A stretch of 64,000 nucleotides of DNA. It comes from Amoebidium appalachense (Eukaryota; Ichthyosporea). Positions 10,390 through 22,589 of this stretch are shown here, piece by piece. The stretch spans positions 8,370,001 to 8,434,000 of the forward strand of contig CAVNZM010000009.1 in the NCBI GenBank assembly GCA_963693365.1. Direction: 5' to 3'. The notes below the pieces were generated by a model. That model made no database searches and was not told the DNA's origin. It was given only the letters and a program-made list of their open reading frames with translations. Position 1 is the stretch's first letter; every line of letters starts with the position of its first letter. The position numbers and the translations under genes were made by a program.

Positions 10390-12636
10390 ATTCCCCCATC
10401 CCCCCCCCCCCCCCATCCCCCCCCCCATCCCCCCCCCCCCCCCTCCCTGGTAACCAGTATGCACCCATTACCTACTGTCCCCAACCCATTTAAAAAAAAA
10501 AAAATTAAAAAAAAAAAAAAATGAACACATATTTATTTATTATACACTCCTCTCTTTTCCGAGCGCCTTACCTCGCAAGGCCACCTCCTTCTGAGTTGGC
10601 TACTCACTCGAGCCGCTCGAATCGCTAGGCCTTTTCCCCTCATTTCCTGTCACCCTTCCCCGCCTCCCATTCCCCCCCCCCCCCCCCCCCCCTTCCCCCC
10701 CTCCCCCCCCCCCCTCCCGCCACCGCTTTCTAGGCCTACTTCCACGTGCATGAGGCGAGCATCCTATCTCGCAAGGCCACCCCTGTACCAACCTGGCTAC
10801 TCACTCGAGCTGCTCCCCTCACACACAAACACACACACACATACACACACACTATATTTTCGAATAAAAAAAAAAAAAAAAATAAAAAATAAAAAAAAAA
10901 AAAATTCGTTTGCACATTTTTTATGCATGAATGCGTGCCTGTAAATATTACTATGCATGAAGCTTTATTAAATAACGCTAACTTACTTTTAGCACGTTCT
11001 TTAGTAGCATCTCAGCTACTTGTGCTTTAGCCGCTATAGAGCATCATATCCAATTTTTCTTTCATATATAGCTAGCCCTAGCATAGGTCTCTAAATTAGC
11101 TTCAATAGGCTTGCTTAAATTATAGCACATAGCCTTTAAGCTATCGCTAGACCTCATAATATCTGCCACATGTCTGTATTCTAGTATGCCTGTACATAAC
11201 TGCCACTTTCGGTGCTGCCTTATACCCTGGGTGCTGGTCACTCTGTTAGCCGCCCTTTTTTTTTCCTCCTGGTTTGAGCTCGGGACGAGCTCAACTCCCC
11301 CGGGGGGAATGCCCGAGCGAGATCACGTGACCTCGCCCGCACTGGGGTATAGGCAGGCGCACCCGGCTCACGGCAGCCAGATTGGCCATCGCTCACAAGC
11401 ACAGGCCCAATACAGACTCTCGGCAGCTCTGTGTGAGTCCCGTCACCGTCCCTCACACACTAAGTGCCTCGTTCCCCTTTTTCCCTCTTGTTCCTTAGTC
11501 CCATGTACCACTAGCTTAGGCACCTACACACTAATTAGAATTCTATTGGTCGGCTGACGTGGTCCTGCCCTGCGCCGGCAGAGGCAAGATGCACGCAGCT
11601 GTACAGCTATCTTGAGGCCCCGGACTTGATCTTGATGATCTGTGGACCCGGGCCACCCCCCCCCCCCCCCCCCCTCTCGATCGTAGACTTAGGCTGATCT
11701 GCTGAGACGGATTAGTATATGTCCAGGGGGGGGGGGGGGGGGGGGGTGCAAGAAAAGTGCTGACTTACGGCAAAAGTCCCTAGTAGTATTCTCGCCTGAC
11801 TTAGGCAGAGTGTACACACTACAACTAACACGTACCTGGGCACACATGCATATGAATGAGAGTATACGTGGGTGATCAGGCCACTAAACTAACAGACATA
11901 AACACGTGCAGAGTGGTGCTGGCAATGCACGATGCCACAGCACTAACAGAGAGGGTGGTGGGGAGGTAGAAACACAGTTGCATGTTCTGTCAATCTACGT
12001 CTAATTTATTATGCTCGATTCTCACCTATTTATCTGCCGCAGGCAGGTTCCATGAATACAGATCTATCCAAAGGTATTTGCGCATCTGATTGGCAAATAT
12101 TATGAACACTATAAATCTGACCAATCATATAACGACACGTACATGAACGGAAATCAAACTGCATTCCCCTCATACGGTCCAACCGCAGACAAAACACCCG
12201 ACTACACAGAAAACATGAAAAGCATGCAAAACAATCCTCTCGCTATCGCCAATAGCTAAACAAACTATGAATACCACACGTGCCTAATGAATAACAGAGG
12301 GCAAACAAGAGCATGCCGGACATGCTTATGAAATAAAGGGAGATAAAGCACAAATAAACGATCGTACCTAACTATGTATGCTATGTGCTCGTGCAACCCG
12401 TGTAAACCAAAGATGTGCAACTAATGAAGAATCGTGCTGTCCACGTGCGTGCGAAATGCATATGCCAACTCGTGCACTATTGTTGTATATTCTGGCACAC
12501 CCCTTACAACATTAGGGCACGAATTACTGCAATACAAAATTTAGCGAATAAATGTGCACCAATAGAAATTTAGCGAATAAATATTAACGAAAACACAATC
12601 ACTCGCACCCCTTGCTGCATAGCCACGAGTATTCGC
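10330..12636. other. Non-coding stretch: C tracts, direct repeats, C/G hairpin
   Basis: No supportable gene. C tracts fill 10345-10443 and 10674-10718, and A tracts lie at 10491-10520 and 10866-10904. A direct repeat (CTCGCAAGGCCACC ... GGCTACTCACTCGAG) occurs at about 10572-10620 and again at 10770-10815. A run of about 20 C at 11657-11676 faces a run of about 20 G at 11727-11746. AAATTTAGCGAATAAAT occurs twice near 12538 and 12567. Part of 11.7-12.6 kb may be the decayed LTR of the copia remnant just downstream, but I could not define its ends. Confidence 0.6.
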
Positions 12637-13500
12637 TCACTTCTTCTGCACCTTGCGCGATGACTTGTCGCACGTGTCCATGCCCACCACCTTCTTGCAG
12701 TTGTTGAGAGCTGCACCCCCGAGTGCTTTGGTGAGCATGTCTGCCGCCTGCTCATTGGTCGGCACGTACACAAACCAATGTCGCCGCGACGGACGTGGTG
12801 GCAAGTGAGGTGGTACTTGATGTCGATATGCTTCGTGCGGTTGAACAACTCGGGGTTCTTGGCTATCTTGATGCAGGCCTGGTTGTCCTCGTGCAGGATG
12901 GTGGGGCTAATAGGAGGGAAGCCGCAGGCGGTAGTCAGTTTGCGCAACCACAGGGCCTCCTTGGTAGCACGGGCTGCGCTCACATACTCGGCCTCTGCGG
13001 TGCTGTCTGCCACCACGGTCTGCAGCTTGGATGCACACAAAATGGCACCCCTAGCAGCAAGAAACACCACACCTGTCGTTGAGCGGCGGTTGTCTGGGTT
13101 TCCCGCCCAATCAGCATCCACGTAACAAACAACCTGCCCCTTGGTGTCCGCGCTGGTGGACCGGCGGTAGGTGATGCCGTCGTCAATGGTGCCCTTGATG
13201 CAGCGCAACACACGTTTGGCGGCGGCAAGGTGGGCCTGCCCAGGGTTGCTGAGAAATCGCGCAAGCACGCTCACAGGGGCGGCAATGTCCGGGCGGGTCC
13301 ACACGGCCAGATACATCAGGCTGCCGACAATGGCCTGGTACACAGGCTGCATCGGTGGCCATTGCTGCCACCTCCTCCCGGGTTGCTGGGCACTGGGTCT
13401 TGCTGAGCTTATCCAGTGTCATGGGTGTGTCCACAGGCTTGCAGTCAGCCATGCCGTAGCGCTCGAAAGATATTTGTATATATTGAACCTGGACTCCAGG
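12637..13500 (-). pseudogene. Copia Pol remnant (end of RT plus RNase H)
   Basis: Read on the minus strand, ERYGMADCKPVDTPM, VGSLMYLAVWTRPDIA, CYVDADWAGN, STAEAEYVSA and the closing NEQAADMLTKALGG are the classic end of a Ty1/copia polyprotein. The frame breaks near 13350 and again near 12777, and the upstream gag, integrase and RT core are missing. The stop is at 12637-12639. It differs clearly from the intact copia at 1.4-8.2 kb (for example VDADWAGN against TDADFAGC), so it is another family member that has decayed. Confidence 0.9.
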
Positions 13501-14057
13501 CTCTGATCATCATTTGAACGCTGCTGGCCATTTGGTGGGAAAATGTGACCAATCAAACTTCGCAATGATCAGAAACCTCGGGAATTCAAATGCGTAATTG
13601 TTAACTTGCTAGCCGAACCGGTCACACAGAGGCGACCAAGCGACAGAGGGGCGACTCGTCAACTGAGCAACCAAAACAAAACAGTGTTACAGGGCTCGGA
13701 AAGTTAGTCACTTTGAGTGCTGCCTCCCTGCAGCCTCTCTGACATACCTTTTATGTCCCGCAGCGTAGTATAGCCCGGTAAATGTAAGCTAGCGGTATAA
13801 GTCTAGGAGTTACGTCGACGTCGAGCATTGCAGTGTGATCATCAGGTCGAAATAAAAGAGCGATACAGATAAAATAGACGGTAGAAACAGGCGCAGAGTG
13901 CAAACACAGCAGAGTGCAAGCACATTCTGCGCATGCACAGTCTGCGCGGCTTTTCCCCAGTGTGCATACGAAGTCATTTCCATAGAATTATGATGCAAAC
14001 TCCCAACCGTTCCATCTCTGCTCTCAACCTTTGGCTTCTCACAAACGCCAATCCACC

Positions 14058-14246
14058 ATGTCTGGCTTCCATGTGTCGGCCAGCTGCTGTGGGCAGCGTG
14101 AGCGCTATAGGCGCTACTACGAGGAGGGCCGCCTGTGTGACGTCACGCTCCAGGCGGTGGCCCGCGACGGCACGCCTCGTGAATTCAATGTTCACCGTGT
14201 CATCATGGTGGGTTGCCCTCCCCCCTCCCCCCCCCCCCTCTCTCTC

Positions 14247-14282
<36 letters not shown>

Positions 14283-14718
14283 GTGCCCCGTACCCTCCCC
14301 CCGCCCCCCGCCCCCCCCCCACTCTCTCCCGACGAGTAACCTGTCCCATACACACTAGATAACTCCAGCAGTTTACAAATCCTCAAAATGGCAGCTTTCT
14401 ATGTTTTTGCCCTCCGTTCCTGTTCCCCTCCTTTCCGCTCCCCTCTTCCTGTTTCCCTTCCCCGCTCGCGCGCTTTCCCTCACCTCCCTAACCCCTACTG
14501 TCTCTAGCCCTCCTCTCCTTCCCTCCTTGTCCCACTCCTTACATTCACGTTTCCCGCTCTCACCCTCCCCCCCCCCCCTCTCCCTCCCCCTTTTCCCTTC
14601 TATCCCTCCCTCCCTGCCTCCCCCCTCCCTCCCCCCTCCCTCTATCTTCTTCTCCACCTCTCAATTACTCTCCCTCCAACTCACTCCCCCTCTACCTTCC
14701 TCCTTTTACCCCCCCCCC

Positions 14719-14755
<37 letters not shown>

Positions 14756-15701
14756 CTTTCCCTCCCCTGCCTGCCCAATGCCACTCTTGCTGGATGTGTG
14801 TGCTCATGCACACCTGTAGATGTCTGCTTCGTCTCCCCTCCCACATTACCTTCGCCGATCTCCCCAACTCTCTACCTCGTAGTTATATGTGGGAAAGCAC
14901 ACATGCAGACACACTTATGCACTACTCACATAATATTCGCACGCGATTGCATTTACACGAGGCCACCCAATCACCCACACATGCACACGTGCTTTCCTCG
15001 AGCACCCTCCCTCCTTCCCTGCCTACACTCCTTTTTCATTTAGACAGAAAATTTCACCCTATTATCCCTGCTCTTCTGCCTTCACCCCCACCACCTATTC
15101 TTTTTATGGCAAGACTGCACCCCGCTCAATTGCAAAACAAACGAAGATCCCCCCCCCCCTCCCCCCCCCCCCCCTCCCCCCTCTGCCCGCTCCTGCCTGA
15201 CCACCACCACCCTCATTACCCTAAACCTAAAGGCCACATAGAAATGGGAAAAGTAAATGAAAAGAGGCAAAAGCGTTTTAAAGGCTTAGCATTGATTCGT
15301 GTTCATGTCCGTTGTTGTGTTCCATCAATTTCCCCTTTTGCCCTACACCTCTGCTACTCCAAAGGGCTTTCGGCTATTTCACAACCTTTGGCCTGCCAAC
15401 TCCGCCCATCTTTTGCTCCCTCTGCCTCCCCCGCTCCCCCCTCCCCCCCCCCCCCCCCCCCCCCCGTCCCCCTCCACCCACCCACCCAACCCCACACCTC
15501 GACCGCCACCACCACTACCACCATAACCGGCTTCACTTTCTTCCCTCTCTCTATCTCCCCCCCCCCCCCCCCCCTCTTCCCTTCCCTCTTTTCTCTCCCT
15601 CTGTCTCTCTCTCTCTCGTCCCCCTCCCCCCGCCTCTATCTCTTTCTCCTGCACCCCCCCCTCGCCCCCCCCTTCCTCTTGTCCCTTTTTATCGCTCCCC
15701 C

Positions 15702-15732
<31 letters not shown>

Positions 15733-16737
15733 ACGCCTGTCTGAAACAAACAATCACACACACACACCCTCTAATACATACAGCTATCTGCCTCTCTTCC
15801 CGCCTCTCATTAGGAGTCATGTTTTTGGCTTTTCTGTGCACGAAGTCCTCGTAGCCCCCTCCGCCCCCCCCCCCCCCCTTCCCCCCCCTCCCCCCCCCCC
15901 CCCCCCCCCCCGCCCGCCCGCCCACCCGCCCCCCCTTCCCCCCTCAACAACACACACACACATGCAGACACACACCTCTCATCTTCTCCTTTGTTTAGCC
16001 AACCCTATCATGTGATACTTGATTTCGTATTTTGTATTTGGGTGCTGTGTGAATCTTTTTCTGCTTCTTCTGTTAAGTTAAACTTCATTACATAAATAAT
16101 TCTCAATATAGAAAGCACGGCCCCTCTTAGCACCTGCACATAGCCATGTTAACAGCTAAAAACGACGATAGAGAGAGGCTGGTGCACGTGTGTGTGGTGG
16201 GGGTGAGGGAAGGGGGGGGGAGGGGGAGGGGAGGGAAGGGTAGAGTGGTAAGAGAACAAGGGGAGAGCGGGGAGAGGATAGAAGCCAGTTGTATTATGTT
16301 TCCGCACATGATAAATGATACTGAGCCCATACACATCGAAATACAACATATCAAGAATGACACGAATGTGAACATGAAGTTAAAAACAAACATCACATGC
16401 AGGCCGGGGCGGGGGATGTGTGGGAGGCGCTGCTTGCCGGGCGGGGGTTTTTGGAGGCGGGGCAGAGGGTCATTTGCATCCACGAGACCGACGCCGACAC
16501 CCTGGGCCTGCTCGTGCGGTCCGTCTACGGCCTGGCCGGCCAGGCGGGCCCCGAGGACTGTGTGCACATGGTCAATGCCGCAGACAAGGTGTGTGCGTGT
16601 GCATGTGTTTTCTTCTTCTTTTCTTCTTCCTTTTTCTGTTATTTTTTTTTTGTTGCTGTTGTTGTTGTTGTTTGGGGTGGGCGGGTGGGGGGGGGGGGGA
16701 GAGGGGGGGGGGGGGGGGGGGGGGGGGGGACAGGGCA

Positions 16738-16784
<47 letters not shown>

Positions 16785-17995
16785 CTAATTCGTAGTTCTC
16801 TTCTGCTGTTTCCTGTTATAGCCTTTTCTGGGCCTGGCTGAAATATCCATCTAGTCGGTGTGTATGGACCTCAAGCCCCCACTGACCACCCACGTGCAGT
16901 TTGGCATGGAGGATCTCGGCACAGCCCTGAGTGCACGTTTTGGCGAACAGCAGCCGACATTTGCAGACAACCGCCACCTGTTTTTGCGCATCGTCATGGG
17001 CAAAGTGCAGATGGAAATCACGGAATCGGATAGCGATTCGGAATCAGAGAGTGACCCAGAGCCAAAAAGGACGAAAACGGACGAAACGGACACGAGTCTA
17101 CTGACACCGCTGTGTTGTGTGGACGAGGGGATCAGGGATTACTGCTGGGCACAGGTGGTGGCAGGGTTGAAATTATTGCTCGATGAGGATGAGCTATTGC
17201 AGCAGATGGGCGAGGATGTAATGTGTTTGCTATTGAATTCGAACGACTTACATATGCCCGAGATCGACATCTTTAGGGGTGCGGCAAAATGGGCAAAGTT
17301 GACGGGGAAACACATGTGCAAGGGAAGACCTAGCGCAACCACCCCGGACTTGGGGTACGAGTTGGAGGACTGTTGTGCGCTATCCGTTGAGGAGCCGTGA
17401 CGAAACTTTAGAAGTGGAAGAGAGTGGCCTGGTATGTGATAGAGTACTGGTGCAGGCCTATAGAGCCCGGGCAGAGGGGCATTTGCATGGGAAGGGAGTT
17501 GTGAGGACTTGGCCTAGGTATTGGCTACGCCCACGTTTGTCGCATCGTTTGGAGTTTTCACTGCCGGCTTTCACCGATGATCTGATCGGCACTATCGTTG
17601 GGCGCAAGGAGTTTTTATTCGGTGGATACATGTGGTGTTTTGAACTCGTGTACCATGTGCAAAAAGACGACAATCGGGGGGAAGAAGGCAAACCGGCTGG
17701 GAAAACATTGCAGTTGCATCTGTATTTAATCTGGAGGGGTGTCTGTGATGGCCAAGGGCCAGCACCCGCAGGGGTGATTGCCTTGCTTGCTGTCCGGTGC
17801 AAGTCGCTGCCTGGCGCTCCAGAATTTAGGATCACTGCCCATTATTCTGATTTTAAGGATATCAAAGACAGCAATCATTGGGGTCGGGCTCTCCTCTATC
17901 GCTTGAAGCGTAATGCCATGCCCCCAGCTCTGGCCGTAGGTTGTACACTTCCATTGGAATACGGTTTATTTGTGAAGCCATACGGTTCGTTTTAA
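14058..17995 (+). CDS. BTB-BACK domain protein with MATH-like C-terminal region (3 exons)
   Basis: Exons are 14058-14207, 16403-16588 and 16855-17995, all phase 0 with GT/AG borders; intron 1 (2.2 kb) is full of C tracts. The ATG at 14058 opens a BTB domain split over exons 1-2: YYEEGRLCDVTLQA, then FNVHRVIM joined to GAGDVWEALLAGRGF. Exon 3 continues with an acidic linker and a BACK-like helical segment (CWAQVVAGLKLLLDEDELL ... IFRGAAKWAK). The frame then stops at 17400, but a +1 frame continues with VVRYPLRS, the usual BACK ending, and a beta-rich region (FLFGGYMWCFELVYH ... LHLYLIW) resembling a MATH fold, up to the stop at 17995. One base is therefore extra somewhere between about 17300 and 17370. 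BTB-BACK proteins typically recruit substrates to CUL3 ubiquitin ligases; that role is inferred. The MATH assignment is tentative. Confidence 0.82.
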
Positions 17996-18065
17996 TCATG
18001 TGGTGATTGTGATCGTGTTGTTTTATAAGGCACGTTTTTCTTGAAGTTCCTTTCCTTCCTTTTAT

Positions 18066-18096
<31 letters not shown>

Positions 18097-18144
18097 GGGG
18101 GGGGGGGGGGGGACGACCTACATGATTTGGGGGGGGGGGGGGGG

Positions 18145-18290
18145 TTTGAATGCGGAACACGGTACGAAGTACGCATACACGACAAGAAGCATGGTGCAGG
18201 ACACATGCAAAGGCAAACATTCAAGTATGCAACATCAGCCATGTGCACAGTATGTGTCATAAGCAGAGCCCATCCTCAGGGAGGACCCAA
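18145..18290 (+). repeat. Dispersed repeat copy A (follows a G tract)
   Basis: The stretch begins GGTTTGAATGCGGAACACGG and runs to CATCCTCAGGGAGG. It is nearly identical to 29897-30045 and more distantly related to 55700-55880. Both close copies sit directly after a G tract. Confidence 0.85.
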
Positions 18291-18774
18291 GTCATCAATT
18301 GCGTCTGAGTTTCGACCCCTTAGCCCGCGTATATACGACGCTCCAACTCAGACAGCAGCATCAACTGAACTTAGGCGGGTCAACCCGTCTTGATCAAAGA
18401 CGAGCAGGGTTGCTCATGCAAGCAAGGTTGGCAAAACGGTGAAGAGGGGGGGGGGGGGCGACCTACATGTTTGGGGAGGCTACATCATTATGTAGAATTA
18501 GGCTAGCAAATTGTCAATAGTGTTTGCTTTGTGCACGTGACTCATTCTCCGAGGCTCAGAATTTTCTCCTGCATATGCATGTGCAGCTGCATGTAAGCAT
18601 ATTAACCCACACGTTCCGGTGATCAGGTGATGACACTTTAATTCATATGCATATTTGTTAGCTGTTATCTCACCAGTAGGCTGGCCTATGTCACATACAG
18701 TACTATTAGTAAATTATTATCAACCTCACAGCACGTATACCCCACGTACACGTGCACGGCCATGGCTGTGTGGC

Positions 18775-18775
<1 letters not shown>

Positions 18776-18832
<57 letters not shown>
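18776..18832. repeat. (TG)n microsatellite
   Basis: Uninterrupted TG dinucleotide array followed by a T/G homopolymer stretch. Confidence 0.97.
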
Positions 18833-18835
<3 letters not shown>

Positions 18836-19480
18836 TTTTTGGGGGGGGGGAGGGGGGGGGACATCGACAGCCTGCCGAGCTTTTTGAACACAGTCCATCG
18901 ATACAGATCTACACCCAGGGCCTCACAGTAACCGTATTAAAACATCACATGGTCCACCTCTGTGGGGTACATGTTGGCTCTTATATGGCCACAGGACTTC
19001 ATTAGACCCATTCGTACAGAATAGCAAATCAAGTATGGAACCCAAACACCACACTGTGCACAGTCAGATGAACAACGCATATGCTCGTGAAAGTGTGTGT
19101 TTGTCACCGTGTGACCGTTGCGTGTTTTGCTGTGTGCGGGCCGGGCGCAAAATGTGTGTGTGTAAGTGTCTGCCTGTCTGTGTGTTGTGTGTGAATGTGT
19201 GTGTGTCTAGCATACATCTGTATGATACCACTGCTGTTAAATTGGAAGCTACGCGCCGCGTGCACACATGCTTAAAGCGCTTTCGAAACGCCTTTACAGA
19301 TTAGCTTCAGACTCTATGTCTGCATTCTTTAGGATTCATTTTACATGGCAATCGCAATATCTAGAAAAAGACATAGCACCATATTTAGGCGAAGCAAATT
19401 ATCTACTCTGACGATACATTATAGCGTACCACTGACGTAAAAAACAACTTTACGCCGCAAAATGCTGAGATAGACCTTAA

Positions 19481-20701
19481 TTACATTTGAATAACGCCAT
19501 CCCCCCACACGGTCACCATATCCTCCAAAGCAACAAACACCTCACCGCTATCATGATCGAGCGCAATCGCCTTAGGCCCCCCACCCCACTTCCCTGAACT
19601 CCCGCCCAAAAACCCCTGAAATTTCCCATCGCCACCAAACACCTGCACCCTCTGATTGCCATAATCGGCGACCAAAACCCTCCCATCCCTATCAATCGCC
19701 ACTCCAAAAGCATGTTTCAACTGTCCCTCCGCGGACCCATGCCCGCCCCATTTCCTCACCTCCCTCCCCCTCTCCCCCTCCAACACCACCACACATTGCT
19801 CCTCCAACAAAGTCACAGCGACCTCCCCATTCGGCCCACACGCCAACCCACATGGGCTCCCGCCCAAAAACCACTGCCCCACCACGGCCCCTTGCCCGGC
19901 CAAAACCACTACCCGATCAGCGGCGTCAGCAACCACCAATCTCCTCATAGGATCAAACGCCATCCCTTCAACCAAACCAAACTGTCCGGGACCCTCTCCA
20001 AACGTTCCCAACGACCCCAAAACGACGCCCTTTGAGCTCATAACCATTATAGGAACTGTAAGGCAACTCACAAACACAGTCCCGTCCGCCGCGACTGCCA
20101 ACCCTCTTGGCTCGCATACTTTTAGTTCCCATTCCAACGTGCCCGTCGCTTGATTCCACGCGCTCACCTTCCCGTCCCCCCAGTCTGCAACGTAGACTAG
20201 CCCCCCGTGTACAGCGAGCCCGTATACGTTTTTGAATTGGCCTTTTCCTATGCCGAGCGCGCGTCCCCCGCCAACGCATGGTTGTGTAGTCGAGTCGTTG
20301 CCTGTGTGTGGAAATGGATGTCGGGGGGAGGGGGGAGAGGGGGGGGGGGGGGGGGTAGGGGAGTGTAGGGGTGTAGGGGAATGTGGGGAGGGGGGGGGGG
20401 GGGGGGGGGGGGGGGGAGGGGGGGGGGGGGGGGGAGAAGGAGAGCGAGAGAGAGATGTGTGTGTGTGTGTGTGTGTGTGTGTTGTGTGTGTGCGTGCGTA
20501 TGTGTGTGTGTGTGTAAGGGGGGAGGTGGGGTTTAGAACGCGTTGCTAGAGAACGAAGTACACATTCACGCCAACAATAGGGTGCCGATTTTGCAGAGCA
20601 CATATGGAGTTTGCATGAGGGAAGTGGAAATAAAGATCACTCTACAAGTTCACTTTGTTTTCACCCTCTTTTCTATCTCTCCCCTTCCCCCTCCCTCCCA
20701 T

Positions 20702-20751
<50 letters not shown>

Positions 20752-21340
20752 AATTCCCCTTTCTTCTCTCTCGCCCTCGTCTCTCTCTCCCTCCCCCTCC
20801 TCCCCCGCATCTCCGTCTACCTCCCCCCCTTCTTTCTCTGCCTCCCTCTCTCTCATTCCCCTTACCTCTCTCTGTCCCCCTTCCCCTCATCTTTCTATCC
20901 CATTATCTTATTCTCCATCCCCCCCACCCCCCCACCCCCCCCCCCCCCTTGCCCCCCTCTCCACCGCCACCACCTCCACCACCAACACCGGCACCACCAC
21001 ATAAACACTCCCCCCCTCCCCTCCTCCTTCCAGAACATGCCAGTTACCCCTCCATTTCTCTAACTCTTCCAAAGCCCATCACATACCACCACCCGTTATC
21101 TGCCCTTCCCGATTTTCCGGCTTCCTTCTTCAGCCAGACAAACCAGCAACGTCACCAACAGAAAATCGCAGGAAACGGATATGGGGCTCACTGGGGCAAG
21201 AAGGGGCAAGCAACGTGTGGTGGGAGGAGGAGAAGGAAGCGCCGGGGGGGGGGGGGGGGGGGGGGGATGGGGGGCAAGGGGGACTCGGGGGATGGGGGGG
21301 GGTGGGGGGGGGGGGGGGGGGGGAGGGGGAGAGAGGGGGG

Positions 21341-21438
<98 letters not shown>

Positions 21439-21574
21439 GGGGGTGGGAGGGAGGGGGGAGGGAGCAAGGTGCTGAACTTGGGAGGGGGGTGTGGGGGGGG
21501 GAGGGGGGAAATGGGGATGGGAAGGGGGGGGGGGGGGGGGGGGGGGGAGGGTAGGTGTGTGTGTTAGGCAGGAA

Positions 21575-21606
<32 letters not shown>

Positions 21607-21972
21607 GTGTGTGTGTAGGGCAGGAAGAGGGGGGGGGAGGGGGGGGGGGGGGGGGGGGGGGGGATAATACGAAGGGAGTACCTAGGTGGTGGTGGGTTAA
21701 CACTGCTCTGCACTGGCAGCTGAGAAAGACTCATATTACTCAACAATTCATCTGGTTGCAGCACATTAAAGGCACGTGCCTCCCTTATCAAAAGCGATCT
21801 TCGGTGGGGGTCTGTGGGTATAGACCCCGCCTTAGGGTTCGATAGGTAGTCAAGTAGAAGACCAAAGGCATATGCGTCTCGATTGATGAGAAAGGCGTCG
21901 TTTTCTTGGCAGAGTCGGTCAATGTGTGAACCGAATAGCTTCTGTAGAGAGAGAGAGAAAGGGGAGGGAGAA

Positions 21973-22009
<37 letters not shown>

Positions 22010-22468
22010 AGAGACAGGGGGGATGGGGAAGGGGGGGGGGAAGGGGGAGGCGAGAGGAAGAGGAACAGATGGGAAAAGGTGGGGGGAGGGGACGAGGGGA
22101 TGGTTAATATGATGCTCATATGTATGGCTGATTGTCTGGTGTGTGTGTTTTTTTTTTTTTTTTTTTTTTTGTGGGGGGGGGAGGGGGGAAGGGGGGGGGG
22201 GGGGGGGGGGGAGTGAGGGAGGGAGAGAGGGAGGGAAGGAGTAAAAGAGGGAGGGAGAGGGGGGAGAGAGGGGGGGGGGGTGGGGGGGGGAGAGAGAGAG
22301 AGAGAGAGAGAGGAAAGAAGGGGGGTGGGAGAGGGGCAGGTGTAGAATAATAATGTTGGTAGGGCTGGGTAATGCTGTAATAATGATTGTAATTTGGGTA
22401 CACAGACAAGCATGGTCTTTTCCTTTTTTCTCGGGTTTAATGGCTCTCTCTCTTCATCTCCTCTCCCT

Positions 22469-22517
<49 letters not shown>

Positions 22518-22526
22518 ACACACACA

Positions 22527-22589
<63 letters not shown>

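Larger units (their letters stand above)
17996..19480. other. Intergenic: dispersed repeat, T/G tracts, TG microsatellite
   Basis: This lies between the convergent BTB-BACK and T1-NHL genes. It holds a T-run/G-run compound tract (18070-18112), a copy of a dispersed repeat (18145-18290), the motif CGACCTACATG beside G tracts at both about 18113 and 18460, and a pure TG repeat. No coding exon was recognised. Confidence 0.7.

Noticed and set aside
14401-15744. 447-residue open frame rich in Pro, Ser and Leu
   Set aside because: It lies inside intron 1 of the BTB gene and is a reading of C and CT tracts without any domain.
16822-16854. Alternative acceptor (TATAG) for BTB exon 3
   Set aside because: It would place an in-frame TAG just before 16855; the CATCTAG acceptor at 16855 keeps the frame open.
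20570-20603. ATG-starting mini exon that could be joined in phase to the NHL exon
   Set aside because: It lies in sequence resembling the dispersed repeat, and the T1 exons further upstream give a better 5' end with conserved-domain continuity.
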